NCBI GenBank assembly: GCA_030272155.1
Contig: CP126202.1
Location: forward strand, 2,852,001 to 2,916,000
Length of the DNA: 64,000 nt
Source: Tetradesmus obliquus
Lineage: Eukaryota; Chlorophyta; Chlorophyceae; Sphaeropleales; Scenedesmaceae
Direction of reading: 5' to 3'
Below, in pieces: positions 36,731 through 48,500 of this stretch. Position 1 is the stretch's first letter. The number at the start of each line of letters is the position of its first letter. Below the pieces are notes generated by a model. It ran no database searches. It was not told the DNA's origin and saw only the letters and a program-made list of their open reading frames with translations. Position numbers and translations under genes: made by a program.

Positions 36731-38236
36731 ATGATATTATATCATTTCACAAAATGCAGCTGCTTTCTGGTTAGTGCTACTGGCACTTTGGGCAGCTTGT
36801 CATGCCAGCACGGCGCAGCAGGTTGCAGCTGCCACGGCCTGCAGCAACAGCAGCAGCAGCAGGAGCAACAACAGTTGATAGTCTGCAGCAGTTGTTCTCT
36901 CACACTGCTGCTGGCACTTTCTGCATCTTGTCAAAGGACACGCCAGCACGGCGCAGCAGATTGCAACTGCCGGAACCTGCAGCAGCATGCAGCATCCACA
37001 ACAGATGCAATTGATGCGTACGTGTTTAACGCAGCACATACACTGCCACTGGCGGTGGTGATTGCTCAAGCCAGTGCTACTTGCTGTGATGCATATGCCA
37101 ATCAAGCAAGCGGGGCACTCTGCTGACTGCTACTGCCACCAGCTGAGCTGACTTGTGACCTTGCTCGCTGTCCAGCCAGCTGCTACTCCTGCCGCTGCTG
37201 CTACTCCTGCTGCTGCTGGCTGCGCCTCACCGCATCTGTCTGGGTTGTCTGCCTCACTGAAGATGCGCCGCAGCACTTTGTTTCGTGTTGCGTCCACCTG
37301 CCGGCCTGCCTCAAGCTGCTGCTGCTAGCTGAGCTATGTTTACAACCTCGGCTGCCGCCGCTGCTGCTACTCCTGCTGCTGCTGGCTGCATCTCACCGCA
37401 TCTGTCTGGGTTGTCTGCTTCGCTGAAGATGCGCCGCAGCACTTTGTTGCCTGTGACGTCCAGCTGCCTGCCTGCCTCCAGCACCTCACGCTGCAGGAAG
37501 CCCAGAAACATGTCCACCAGCCCAGGCCAGGTGCCAACTGCAGCAGCAGCAGCAGCAGCAGCAGCACAGCAGCAGCACAGCAGCAGCAGCAACCTCAACA
37601 ATTTCAATGTGATTTAAAGCAGCAAGTGTTGGCGGACCATCAAACATTTTTGCAGCAGCTGTTGCAGCGGAAAGGATCAGGCAAAACAGCAAGGAAAGCA
37701 GGGCACAACGCAGCTGCAGGAGGTACCATAAAACATGCTGGAAAAAGAGGTGACAGCACTCATATAGTTCTACACCTGGGATCTTCTGCATCAAATGTGG
37801 AGCTAAGGATTTGCACGACCTGCACTGCACTGCACTGTACTGCACTGCTGCTGCTGCTGCTGCTGCTGCACAAGACTTGCAGAAAATCTCAGCATGCTCT
37901 TTGTGCTCTAGCGTGCTGCTAGTCCTGCATGCCACTGCTATTCTTATATCCACATCAGAAGTACGGCCCACGCACATGTGAGCCTGTCCTGCGGCCATAG
38001 CTTTGCTGTGTTGGCGTCCAGCTGGTGCAGGAACTGCGGACTGTCCAGCTGCACATCAAGCTGCTTCAAGCCCTCCTGCAGGCGCAATTACAACATGTGT
38101 TTCGTGTTAGCTATCACTAAATTATGGTCACAACGGAAAGGGATCCTGTGCATTTTGCACACCCTCAGAGCAGCACCTTTCTGTCTTTCACTTTGCTGGA
38201 GTTCAGCTGCCTCTTGATGCTGTCCACCACCTCCAT
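14355..38236 (-). CDS. ATM: ATM/Tel1 serine/threonine protein kinase (PIKK)
   Basis: ATM is the apical nuclear kinase of the double-strand-break response. The start at 38236 follows an in-frame TGA and encodes [20 protein letters not shown], which joins in phase to [20 protein letters not shown]: the Tel1/ATM N-terminal (TAN) motif. A second TAN-like element, [16 protein letters not shown], lies near 36500. A long helical solenoid follows, swollen by Ala/Ser/Gln runs. FAT landmarks are [19 protein letters not shown] near 22290, [10 protein letters not shown] near 22045, a segment ending [13 protein letters not shown] near 19990, and [13 protein letters not shown] near 19665. Kinase landmarks are [20 protein letters not shown] (17400-17340), [13 protein letters not shown] (16249-16210), the catalytic loop [11 protein letters not shown] (15440-15400) with Asp and Asn present, and the activation-loop start [11 protein letters not shown] (15215-15180). 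The FATC domain ends [16 protein letters not shown] at 14358. The kinase therefore looks catalytically intact. At least eleven exon edges are duplicated into adjacent introns, so exon calls are uncertain in places. Confidence 0.93.
16227..17048 (-). repeat. 8-copy array of an ATM kinase exon start plus its acceptor
   Basis: The true exon start ([13 protein letters not shown], copy 1 at 16227-16256) is followed upstream on the minus strand by seven partial copies beginning at about 16372, 16476, 16575, 16699, 16803, 16902 and 17010. Spacings are 145, 104, 99, 124, 104, 99 and 108 bases. Each unit has a (CTG)n tract, a CAG acceptor, about 40 exon bases and a shared spacer reading GGTTGGCTTCTTGTGC in most copies. 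All copies lie between the exon for VVPCSPK and the upstream exon for LRTYR, so they are intronic or alternative acceptors. Confidence 0.9.
16251..16308. repeat. (CAG)n microsatellite at an ATM acceptor
   Basis: About 19 CAG units on the + strand form the CTG-rich pyrimidine-like tract directly upstream of the VVPCSPK exon on the coding strand. Confidence 0.95.
18017..18335 (-). repeat. Three copies of an ATM exon end ([10 protein letters not shown]) and donor
   Basis: The exon end and GTGATG donor at about 18291-18335 recur in the downstream intron at 18146-18186 and 18017-18057. Both intron copies keep the CACAG|GTGATG junction and the DDMVTQ coding potential. Confidence 0.9.
18408..18462. 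repeat. (CAG)n microsatellite in an ATM intron
   Basis: An uninterrupted run of about 18 CAG units, adjacent to the exon encoding [15 protein letters not shown] and acting as the acceptor-side tract on the coding strand. Confidence 0.95.
19062..19695 (-). repeat. Three copies of an ATM FAT exon end, one carrying an insertion
   Basis: The exon edge encoding [24 protein letters not shown] and its donor is seen at about 19533-19640 (continuous with the longer upstream exon), 19231-19340 and 19062-19150. The intronic tract ACAAATAACACTGTCATGT follows in each unit. The middle unit is interrupted by a 117-bp insertion. Confidence 0.9.
19357..19473. mobile_element. 117-bp putative retroposon with ATTC-repeat tail
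   Basis: The insertion lies between two copies of ACAAATAACAC (19346-19356 and 19474-19484). The paralogous tandem unit at about 19170-19190 has a single ACAAATAACAC and no insertion, so it acts as an empty site. The insert ends in GCGTAGCTC followed by an (ATTC)n tail. Flanking 11-bp duplication and a short-repeat tail fit target-primed reverse transcription of a SINE or a truncated LINE. No ORF and no clear pol III B box were seen. Confidence 0.7.
27130..27510 (-). repeat. Duplicated ATM exon segment (MFAEMMEV / MLAEMMEV)
   Basis: About 120 bases at 27165-27290, encoding [19 protein letters not shown] and the donor side, are repeated at about 27390-27515 with few differences. Both copies keep the ATMDEGG-like acidic/Gly stretch and a CACCTCCAT donor-side context. 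The two are separated by about 100 bases of intron-like sequence. Confidence 0.8.
27891..28790 (-). repeat. 7-copy array of an ATM exon end and donor
   Basis: Copies begin at about 27891, 28021, 28156, 28288, 28424, 28560 and 28690, with spacings of 130-136 bases. Each holds the exon segment [19 protein letters not shown]-like, a CTCAG|GTGAGC donor and about 35 bases of intron. The 28690 copy is continuous with the long upstream exon (28712-29344). Units are partly multiples of three, so long open frames run through the array, but spacings of 130 and 136 break the frame. Confidence 0.9.
29294..29600 (-). repeat. Three copies of an ATM exon start ([14 protein letters not shown])
   Basis: The exon start at about 29294-29345 recurs at 29396-29450 and 29523-29580, each with a CTGCAG-type acceptor context and the coding potential [18 protein letters not shown]. 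The copies lie upstream of the true acceptor on the minus strand. Confidence 0.9.
33195..33605 (-). repeat. Three copies of an ATM exon end ([15 protein letters not shown])
   Basis: The segment GCAGCTGCTCGCCAGGCAGCAG and flanks occur at about 33534-33600 (part of the long exon to 34030), 33311-33375 and 33201-33255. Each ends in a CACCT donor context on the + strand. Confidence 0.85.
34251..34700 (-). repeat. Four copies of an ATM exon end ([13 protein letters not shown])
   Basis: The motif GATGTCTCTGCTGACCAGGGC with flanks occurs at about 34614-34690 (true exon), 34495-34540, 34366-34420 and 34251-34310. The copies decay progressively away from the exon. Confidence 0.85.
35460..35830 (-). 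repeat. Duplicated ATM exon end (about 140 bases)
   Basis: Positions 35687-35826 (true exon end, [13 protein letters not shown] and donor) are repeated at 35465-35612 with over 90 percent apparent identity by eye, including the AACAACCCCGCTCACC donor-side sequence. Confidence 0.9.
35939..36245 (-). repeat. Three copies of an ATM exon start ([18 protein letters not shown])
   Basis: The acceptor GCTGCAGGGCT and exon start at about 35939-36005 recur at 36060-36130 and, more diverged, at 36178-36240. Confidence 0.85.
36565..36990 (-). repeat. Three copies of an ATM exon start near [15 protein letters not shown], plus CAG tract
   Basis: The segment CAGCACGGCGCAGnAGnTTGCA occurs at about 36622-36660 (true exon), 36800-36845 and 36945-36985, each with a CTGCAG acceptor. 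A (CAG)n tract of about 18 units at 36675-36728 lies between the first two. Confidence 0.85.
37190..37460 (-). repeat. Duplicated ATM exon end ([15 protein letters not shown])
   Basis: The exon end at about 37375-37460 is repeated at 37208-37292 with the same CTCACCGCATCTGTCTGGGT donor-side sequence. Confidence 0.9.
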
Positions 38237-39568
38237 GCTGAAGCTCCTTAGGGCCTGCTGGCCTCACTTATAGCTTATCATAGCCAACAAGAATACGAAC
38301 AGCACATGCAATGGGCGATCGAGGCGTTGTGACCGCAATTTTGGACAACTTCACACGTATGCGAACGCCTAGTCACGTTCAGAGCACGTAGTTACGTCGA
38401 ACATCTCTAAGTTATCAGTCTTTAGTGGTTGCTTCAGCATTTGTATTGGGTCACCTGGGGCGGGTGTGAGTGTCACGCCAAGTGACATCATTTGAAAACA
38501 GTCATCTGGTTGGAGAACCGTGGCCTAATGGAGAGCACTGCTGCTCACAACAATGCCTCCAAATATTTCTGAAGCATGCTTCTTCGTCATGGGCAGGCCG
38601 CGGATGGGCAGGAGACACCAGCAGGTGCAGAGTGACCGCCCAAGTGAGTGTGCCACAGCTGTCATGCATGATCACGGACCAGTGCCCGCCTGTCCCAAGT
38701 GCTGAACATGCAGCATGCACGTTCTCAACGCGATACACCTGAAACGTGCATCTTAAATGTTTACACGGAGACCATGACCATAGATTGTCATACCGCAGTG
38801 CTGCACTGCCGCAACTGCTAGCGGCCACCCGCTGACTTAGTGGGTGTCTGCAAAGCAGCAGTTGCTGTGCCACAGCAGGTACCCCAGAAGAAGAAAAAAA
38901 ATATATGGAGGGATTGCAATGTAGCAGGGAGGCAAAGTTGACCGCCAGAGAGGCCACGACTGCACTGCAGGCTGCAGCGGCTTCGTGCAGCTCAGGGAAA
39001 TGCCGGCACTGGCACCGCTGCAGCTCCCCATGTCTGTCTTCTGTGCTGCGCTCCTGATGGTACATATAGCAAAGATACATGCTTGTACTGATCCAACAGC
39101 CACGTATGCTGCCACCCGGCGATGGCCCTCACCCACACGTCCTGCAACACTGTTGCAGAGTGCTGAGCACTGTTGCAGAGGTGATCGTTTTTATGAGCTT
39201 CATTGGCAGAAGTGTCGTGCCCGCTGCCGACCCTGGAAGGACAAATCAACCCATTCATAAGGTACAAGCTACAAGCGCTTTGCATTTTAGATTGGCCTCC
39301 GGCACGCCTGATGACGCAGCCATGGGCACGCAGCTTGTCATTGCACGTGCAGTAACCACTGCCAAATCAGCCTAAATTTTGTCCGAGGCTGTACCGCAAT
39401 CACTTCAATCGCGTTCATACAACGCAAGCAACAAGTGAAGGCATTGATATCGCCACGAACTACGCTGAATTCGACGATGTGAGCGGTTAGTTCCGGAAGC
39501 AGGAAATCCACAGTGAGGCAGTATGCAGCGTTTGTAGCGGCTGATTTTAACACAATTTGTTCAAGTCC
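38237..39568. promoter_or_regulatory. Divergent intergenic region between ATM and protease genes
   Basis: This 1.3-kb interval separates the start codons of two divergent genes, so it should hold both promoters. A minus-strand open frame (39080-38502) contains a segment, VYRVENVHAACSALG, preceded by a TTTCAG acceptor-like sequence. I do not recognise it, and it may be an upstream exon, a small gene or chance. An 18-base motif, GAGCACTGTTGCAGAG-like, is repeated around 39148-39181. Confidence 0.4.
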
Positions 39569-42500
39569 ATGGCGAAAAGTGTGATGCTGCTGCTGGCAGC
39601 AGTGTGGCTGGTGTGGCCTGCAACCCACCTGCAGCGCAGCGTTACAGCTCAGGGCTTGGAAACATCTGACTACCTGCTTGGGGCAGGATCGGCTGCCACA
39701 GCCGCCGAGTTTGAAACCTTTGAAGATGCACTTGGTGGGTCACAGGTTTGGGCCCATCTGGGGCAGATCTACACCATAATGCAGCTGCTGAACTAGTACT
39801 GCAGTGCCACTGGAGCGGTTCCAAACACAAGTCGAACTTGACACTGCAGTGTGCACACTGCCGTACAGCAACACCAGTTTTGTGTTGCTGCAACACCACA
39901 TGGAAGGTTGCATCTGGCCTTTTCATGGACCATGAACAACCAATGTTATATCCAGTCAATATAGAACAGGTCAAGATAGCACGGCTGCATGCATGCGCAG
40001 TTGATCAGTCAGACAGCGTCTTCAAGGCCAAGTTGACCAGCAGGCAAAAGTGCAGTGGCATTGCATAGGCCTGCAGGGCCTGTTGCAGTCGCAGCCAACT
40101 TTGTGCTTCAGTATGTGTGGTGTGTCATCCATACACGTGAAAGCAACAGCAGCAGTGCTGCTAGCAGCAGCAGCAGCAGCAGCTGCAGCAGCAGCAGCTG
40201 CAGCAGCAGCAGCAGCAGCAGCAGTGCCAGCAGCAAAGCAACGGCCCACTTTGGTCATGTGGAATGCTGCATGCTAGCAAGCATTTGTATAAGTGGGGGA
40301 CTGCAACATGCTGAGCAGTTGGTGGCGGAAACAATCCTTGCGCGCTTCTGTGATGACAACCTGCAGCAGCTCCAGTGCAAATAATTGCAGCGCGGTTGAG
40401 CACTAATCACCAACACTGTCTGGTACTGCTTGCATGCGTGCTGTGTGTGCAGCGCTGCTGAATAGTGGAGGACGTGGCAGGGGAGGCCGCGGTGGCATAA
40501 GTGAGGCACATTTATAGTGAGGCATATATATGCATGCATGCCTACGTGGAATTGAACTGCTCTCTGACCATGAGGCCTCACCATAGGTGCCTTGCAGCAA
40601 CATGATTTTATCGCTCAAGTTGGTCACATGCCTGTACATGCCCACGTCCAAAACACCACACACATGGGTAGCCGCTCAGTGACTGAGCAGCAGCACATGA
40701 CGTCTGGTGGCGCCCCAGATCATCCTCCAGGATCAGTCAACAGTTGATCCTCCAGCACAGACACACACCATGCGTAGCTCATTCATTCATTCACAGCACA
40801 GACACTTACATGTCGCACTACAGCAGCGCAACAACCGCATTTCTGCTCCCCTGTCTGCTTGCCGCCTAACCTCGTCGTTCACAAACTAACGCGCTCTGCC
40901 CCGCCGGTTTGTCCCTTGCAGGCAACCTTGGCGGCTTTCGAGGAGTGAAGGACTTTGAGCAGTTCCAAGCTGCTTACTACTATATCGGAGGCTCGCCAAG
41001 GGCCTATGAGAGCTCAAACCCTAGCCAGACACCAGTGCCAGACGGCGCGGAGCGCGGGCTGAACTATGTGCCGCCACCAAACGACCAGAAGCTATGCAGC
41101 ACGTGAGCTGGAGTGGTCAGTGTGTGTGTGTTCTGCGGCATGCTGCATGTTGGAGTAGCTAGTCCTACCTGCAAGCATGTGTACATGTACGCTTGTCATG
41201 TCCACGCAAGCAACCAGAGCAAATATCACATGTAGTTGCTGCTGCAATGTTGTTGACACAGCTGCATCACAAGTTGCTGCTGCCTCTGTTGCACCTGTTG
41301 GTGTGCATGTGCTCCTGCTACGCTGCTGTTTGCAGGTGTGTGGGCCAGGCTGTAGCAACTGCAGCCCAGATCTCGCTGGCATATGCTTTGCGACGCCCAG
41401 TGGAGCAGCTGCCAGTGTCCCCCTTAAGCATCTACTACTGCGCGCAGGGAGGCAGGACATGCCTCACTGGGTGGGACATACAGCCAGCATTGCTACAGCT
41501 GGTGAGAAGGAGTTCAAACATGTCAAAAGTCTGGCCTCATGCAACTGCATGCATCGTGCATTCAGTGTAATCTACCGCACACATATCTGTGCCGCCAAAT
41601 CTCCATACCAGTCACTGTCGTGACGACAGTGCTGGTGACCTGTGCCGTGCGTTTCTGCCTGCTGCAATCACGTGCAGGAGAACAACCCTCAACTGCTGCT
41701 GCCCAAGAAGTGCTTCGACGCTGCCAATGCAAGGGACACGGAGGCTGAACTCAGCGACTGGTCCAGCACATGTGCAGCGGCTGCAGCTGGGTCTACCAAG
41801 CCAGAGTGCAAGGCAATCACCAAGGAGCACCCAAAGTACAAGTGCACCTACAAGTCACTCAGTGGCTTCTACCAGATCCAGCAAGTAGGTATCATGAAAC
41901 ACAGCCATGAAACACAGCGTAAGGATGGGTTGTGCTGAGGGAGCATACGCGGCAGATGCAGAGAGCAGCCACTGGTGCACGCATTGTTGCAAGACTCTGC
42001 CGCCCATTTGCGGCCCCTTCAGTCCCACCTATTACAACAGTGGTAGTGCATGTGCATACATCATCAGCGCACATCTCTGAGCAGCCTCCAGGTATTTGCA
42101 ACAAGGCGGCCACTTGTGCAGCTGCCGCTGGGCTGGTGCTTGGGGCACTGCCCCAAGGAGACGCGACTTCTCCGTCCCAATGTTTCAGCGGAGGTTGTTC
42201 TGCTCGGGAGGCGTAAAACGCACCTTGACCAGCCTTGCTTTCCAATGAGAATTAGTGCTCAGTGCATGATGGAACTCTAAGGTGCACTTACACAAGGGCA
42301 CACACACATGCCTCACTTAGCAACTGCAATGCGCACTCTGCATCCCCGTTGACCATAGTGTGCATTACATGGCCAAGTACTCAGGACAGTGACTCGTGTT
42401 GTACACTGGACGCAACTCACATCCAGTGTGCTGCTATGTCTGTTCTTTGTAGGCCATCAGGCGGTCTGGGGCAGTCATCACAAGGTGTGGCATTGCTGGC

Positions 42501-45500
42501 TTCACTGCGGTTTCGACCTCCTTCTAAACACGCTGTGTGACGTGCTGCACAAGTAACTCAGCATGGCGTGTTGATTGTGCAGCATCTACACAATCTTAAC
42601 AAGTACAGCTGATCAGCTTTGTCATGGCCTTCGGCTATGCTGCTCAAATTCACTTGGGGTCTTCATGTAGTGCGTATGTATATCAGTGGTGGTGATGGTG
42701 TGACTACTAACTGTTCCAAACGATCAGGGTGGTTACTAAGCCAGCCATTGGTCAAGCTGCACTGCTGCTCCTCATTACCAGCGGCCGAGGAAGAGAGTAG
42801 TTTGCTGAGCTGCACATCTGTGAGTATCAGGCGGCAATCACTTTTTGTTGATGCAGCACCACAACACACTATGTGCGAATTGTGGCGGCCGCAGGATTGC
42901 AATGCCGGATGACTTTGAGGTCCAGTTCAATCACACCAAGAGGTTTACCAGCGGCCTGGAGCTCCCTCCTTACAGGTGACACGGTTAATATGCACGCAAC
43001 ATGTGCACACACGTCGGACAATTGTAGCATGTTTGTATCTCAGCGATGTGTGGCTAAGGGACAGGCAAGATGAGCTTGCTTGCAGTAGCTTGCTCAGTGA
43101 AAGTTCGTTGCTGTCTCAGAAAAGTTTATCAACAGCATGTGTGGCTGTATGTTGTGTCCTTGCTACCTGACACTCATGAGCGCGTGAGCAAGGGCGCATG
43201 GGCAAGCATTCAAGTGGGGCCCAACTATAACATCTTTGCATTCACCCCCAGCCTCATTGCCAACAACATGCTGATGCGGTGCCGGCTAGTGTTATTGACA
43301 CTGTCGCACTGGTATAACAACTGTACGTAGGTTCAACACATCAGCCAAAGTCGCGTACGCACACGCTGCCGTCATCACCGGATATGACAACGACAACTTC
43401 ACGTGGTAAGGCTCTCACGTGCTTCTGCAAGCTGTTTACTTTACGCTGGGTTTATATTACTATTGCTGCTCAACAACATGATAATTTGTATGCAAGTCAT
43501 GCATACATTCATGTGACCACTGAACTCCTCCACGCTCAAGTCACGCATCCGGACTCCTTGTGACAAGCCGGAGCATAATGAAGCAGCGGCTCCTGTACAC
43601 AATGTGAGGATGTACCATTTACTGGTGTTGAAGCTTTAACACGCCACTCTGGCCACATTTCCATGTTCCACATGTGGTGTGTTCCATGATGTGGCCGCTG
43701 ATCATCAACAACGGTTGTTGCGTCGTATGTTGCAGGACAATCCTGAACAGCTATGGGAGAGGTGATGCTGCTGACCAGACTCGCCTACGCGGTGGTGTCA
43801 CGGCAGATGGCCTTTTCAAAATTTATATGGGGCTGGCAGGTAAGGAGGCGCGCTGATGTAAATACAACATTACACCACCTAATGCGTAGCCTACTAGGCG
43901 CGGCGCCACGTTAGGCACATGATCGGCCATTGAGAGCTGATGGTGATAGTACCAACCTCAGACCGGAAATCTGGTTGTGTGAGAATGTACTATGATACCA
44001 CTGAACGGTAGTAAGTCACGTTCCGTTATGTCCGTGAAGCCAGCATGTTTGATGCCTTCCGGAGCTCAATAATTTCAAGAAACTTCATTAATAAAACGCC
44101 ATGAGCCAAGTACGAGCGTTTCTCAGGACCGGCCCTTGCTAATGATGGGCTATGCTTTTTTGCGCACAGCCTATGCTCAGCAACGGCAATCATGATGTAT
44201 TGACATGTACAATAACTGTGTTGCTGCACCTGCAGGTGTTGGGACACCCGAGAAGAGCTATGCAGGTATGTGTGTGCCTCTGGCAAAGCATACCCTCCTC
44301 CTTCATGGCACTGCCACCACTGAGTAGTATGGCACACCTGAACTTGACTAGTATGGCACATTTAAGCAGCGGCTATGTTGTGCCCACCTGCAGCAAACCT
44401 CATCTCATAGCTATTTTGCTAGCTGGTATGTTTGACCACCTTGTGAATTGCAAGTAAACACAAGTGCACACAACGCGGCAGCAATACATCATGTGATACG
44501 TACCAAGGACACACTGTGAGCTGACCCCCCATGTTTATGCAACTTTCAGCCACTGCCAGCTTGTGAATTCAGCAACATTCAGTGCTGAATCCTGTGCAGT
44601 TAATGCTGCTGAAATCGCTGACTTCGCGTAATAGCGACGCTTTTTATGTGCTTTTCAGCAGAATTCACTCGCTGCCGCTGAGAAATTCACCGCCAGTGAA
44701 AGCGCGCGATTATTCAGCGGCGTGTTTCATAGTGCATCATAGTGTTGACACATAGAGCTTGAGAGCGATCTTGAGAGCGAGCCGTAACCAGAAACACTGA
44801 AAAATGAGGCAAGTGATGACAACTTCAGGGATATTCAGCAGTGAGAATGCTGAAAATGTGCACCTAAAAGTCAACCTGTTTTCACCCAACTTCAGAGGCC
44901 AGCTGAAAATTTCGCCGCAGTCAGCAGAATTCAGTGGTGCATGCGCTGAATTTTGCCTAATGCCTGCTGAAACAGGGGGAGGTTAGCTCACAGTGACACT
45001 ACATGTGTGGTTTGGGTAAGTGAATACCAGATCACGCTTGTTTGAAACTCGTGTCAGGGAACTCACTAGTTACATGCTTACCATTTGATCGACATGTTTT
45101 CGCCATTGTTGCTGACAATGTTCATGTTCCATTTGCTTTGGACACAGTTTCGTGCCAGCCAGCAGCAGGCACCACCAACAATCTCCATGGCGAGGAGTCG
45201 TGGCTGCAGCGGCACCGCAAGCCTGTCGATGACGATGGATTGCCGCCCGGCATCAAACCCGAGCAACAATGTTACAAGTACACTGCCGTCACTGGGGACA
45301 CTGTTGCCGACATCGTTGATCACTTTGACCTTGACATCCGGGCGTTCGTGCGCGAAAATGCCAATGTTGTGGGCGAGCTTGCAAACCTGACCTTCAAGTG
45401 GCCGATGACTCTGAGGGCTGAGGAGCTTGCCTCCGTTTTGAGGATCGTCACCAATGCCACAGGAGGTGCCGCAAAGCAAGCACCATTCTTTGCGTGCTCA

Positions 45501-48500
45501 TACTTTGAGGCAAGCGGCAAAGAGGCCACGGTTGAGTGCAACAGCGTCGAGGCAACTGGGAACTCTGCTTGTGAGGCAAAAGGCATTGTAGGTGAGTGTA
45601 GAAGCTTCTGCACGGTGGTTCCTCTTCTTGCTCAAGTTCAATAGTCCACCATCATTGATGCAGATTTCATCAAGTATCTGAGGCTACACAATGAAGCCGG
45701 TGGATGAATGTTATCATAGCACGGTAGAAACCATGCTATTTGCCGCGCGGCCCGGTAGGGCGCACATAGGAAGGACTACTGCTCCAATAGGTTGGCTGAT
45801 GTACTGTGAAATGTTTTTGTCCCGCACACCAACTCTTCCTCAACACATCACAAGTGTTGTACTTGCCGCAATTTGCTTACCTTCTCATGACACCAAGGAG
45901 GCCCTCCTGATTCGGAATCATTTCAATCAACATTACATGTGGCATCTGCCCTTCAACATTTCAGCGTTGTTTAAGGCAGCGCAGTAAAGAGTCTCATGCC
46001 CTAGCATGTGCAACACATTGCATGTGTGCGTATCTCTGTCACATGACAACACGCTGCTTAGCACTGCATTATGCTGCGCTACAGGATGTACACTGCATTA
46101 CCAAGACGTCAATGTCACGGCGCTCGTACCACCTGGCGCCAAGGTTCTTGTGTGCAATGAAGCATGGGCAAGCTTTGTTGTGTTCAACCGGGTTGCTTAT
46201 TTGCAACCATCAGAACGCTACAACGGCGTTCTGATACCACCCAAAGAGGCAGCTATACTGGAGAAGATCCAGTATGTGGTGCAAGATGGCTCTTTATTAA
46301 TACCGATTGAACAGCGTATATATTGGCAAATGAACTGCACTTTTAATGACACGTCACTCATTCTAATGAACTCCAGCGCTGGTGGCCAATACATCATGCA
46401 GTGGGGGGCCATCTGCTCGAATGGTGCAGGCAAGCCAGGAGTTATAACCAAGTTAAATATCAACTTCTTGCCGAACACAGGGAAATTTGTGCCAAGTGCA
46501 TTCGTGCCTCAGCTTACAGAGGAGCTCGGCTTGATGCTTTTGAACTTGGAGCATCTTCAGTGGCTGCACATTGAAGTCCTGTCCGGGACAATCCCACCGC
46601 AGTTGGGAGCCTTGAAAAGCCTGAAAACGGTGTGGATCATGCACTACTGCCTCACTGGTCCCTTGCCCACTTACCTGATCTCTGAGTGGCGTGGCCTTGA
46701 AGATCTTGAAATCACGCGCACGCTGATAGGTGGCATCAACTATGTTGACCCATCAGGAGGGGAATGCGGGGTGGAGGGTCCTATCCCTGCAGCTTGGTTT
46801 GCCAAGGAGTCCAATTTGACAAAAGTGGACTTGAGCCACAATCGTTTGTCAGGTGGGTAGCCGAACACCATTACACTATTGCATGCATGCTTCATGTAGT
46901 CTCGTTACTTTGAGTTTACACTGCAATTGCGAGGACGAACTGATGTTGTTCTTGTCTAACAACATATGCAGCATGTGCAAACAGAGTTTTTAGGTTCAGA
47001 CAAATGGTACATTGCCTGCAATCTTGTGCACGTGATGTGGTTGTTGTGCATTGCAGTTTCGGCATAGTCCAATTTTGCTCATACGTGAGCTTTTTGTTTG
47101 CGCCAAGCAGCGGTGATCGAGGTGCTCAACCATTTGTTTAATGAACACTTACACCATGCACATGCACCCCCCCCCCTCCCCCCCAAAAAAGCAATGAACC
47201 TACACACCACGCTCCTCGAGAAGTATTAATCGAACTTCAAGACATTGTTTGATGGATTTTCCGTCCCCTACAACCCCATTTTCTACGGATTTGCAGGCGG
47301 GCTGCCAGTGCAGCTAGCTGCCAAGTGGCGCAACATAGACGAGCTGATATTGAGTAACAACAGGTGAGGGCTGATGAAGCCCATCTCACGGGCCATTTGA
47401 GCTTGTGACTCTAGTGATGTTCTTGCCATGTTGCCACAAGCTTCACACCTGAACAACAAGAACCTTGAACTTTGGACGTAGGCGCTGCATTCTGCTCAAG
47501 TTATACACACGCTCATGCCTCATTATGAAATTGACTAAGGTTGTAATGACATGTCGTTGGCTCAACCACCAGCAATGCTATGCCATCATGATGACGTGCA
47601 GGCTGAGTGGTGACATACCTCGAGCGTGGTCATCTTGGAGTCGACTTCACTACCCTACACCGGATTTGATTGTGGGTGTGGATCGACCCAGATTCTTTGC
47701 AATATTCACCCTCGACTTATCATACAACAACATAGAAGGCTTATTTCCCCTCACGTGGTCGTCGTTGAAGTACAACGTGTTGGACATGTCCCTGAGAAAC
47801 AATGCCCAACTGCATGTGAGTGGCTTTCAGTGGTTCTAGTGTACATATCAGCTCACAGCACCATGCTGGACTCATGAGACATAAATCAGCATGCATGTCA
47901 TGTAGTGCGGTAAGAAGCTTCGGCTGAAGATGCATATACGTGCATGTTTGGCCTATCACGTGGCTGTTTTGTATTGCGCCTCTTAAGGGTGGCATGACAC
48001 ATGCTCCCACGTTGTGTCTGTATCATAAATCACAAACTCAAATCCTCATCAAAACTCACACCGGGGTATTGTGAACGTAGGGTTGTGTCCCTCTGGACTC
48101 ACTGGCAACTGTTGACACTATAGGCACAAGCTTGACAGGCTTGTGCCCTACCAACAACAAAGACTTGGAGGCACAACAAGCTATTGCCATCCAGCGGCAA
48201 CTGCCACGTTTGTGCTTGCGCGGCCAGGTTCCAGATGACCTGAACAAAGGAGACAAGACTGTTACAGCAAAACAGTATGACAGTGCGATCGACCAAGCGG
48301 CCAACGTCATCCAAACGCTGGGTAGTATCGTTGATAGCGCACAATCTAGCAGCATGTTGTGGGTTACAACACGGGAAATGGGCGGCGCTGATGTGGAGTT
48401 CCATGTGGACATCATCGATGGTACAGAGTTCGTCACCCTCATTCGATTGTGGCGTGTGGCGCTCAATGCAACACATTTGCCACTTCTGTTGCAAGACATG

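Noticed and set aside
43674-43856. End of the protease gene at 43853, with TGTAA just after
   Set aside because: Reading through the GTAAGG donor does give a stop with TGTAA just after it, but the alternative join through 44236-44265 is in phase, adds a family-like VGTPEKSYA end and continues in phase through nine further exons.
47168-47196. C- and A-homopolymer run, considered as a mobile-element tail
   Set aside because: There are no flanking direct repeats or element body; it appears to be a simple low-complexity tract in an intron.
48124-48140. Acceptor at 48123 for the LRR exon
   Set aside because: It puts the exon out of phase. The acceptor at 48080 gives phase 0 and a continuous GCVPLDSLATVDTIGTSLTG sequence.
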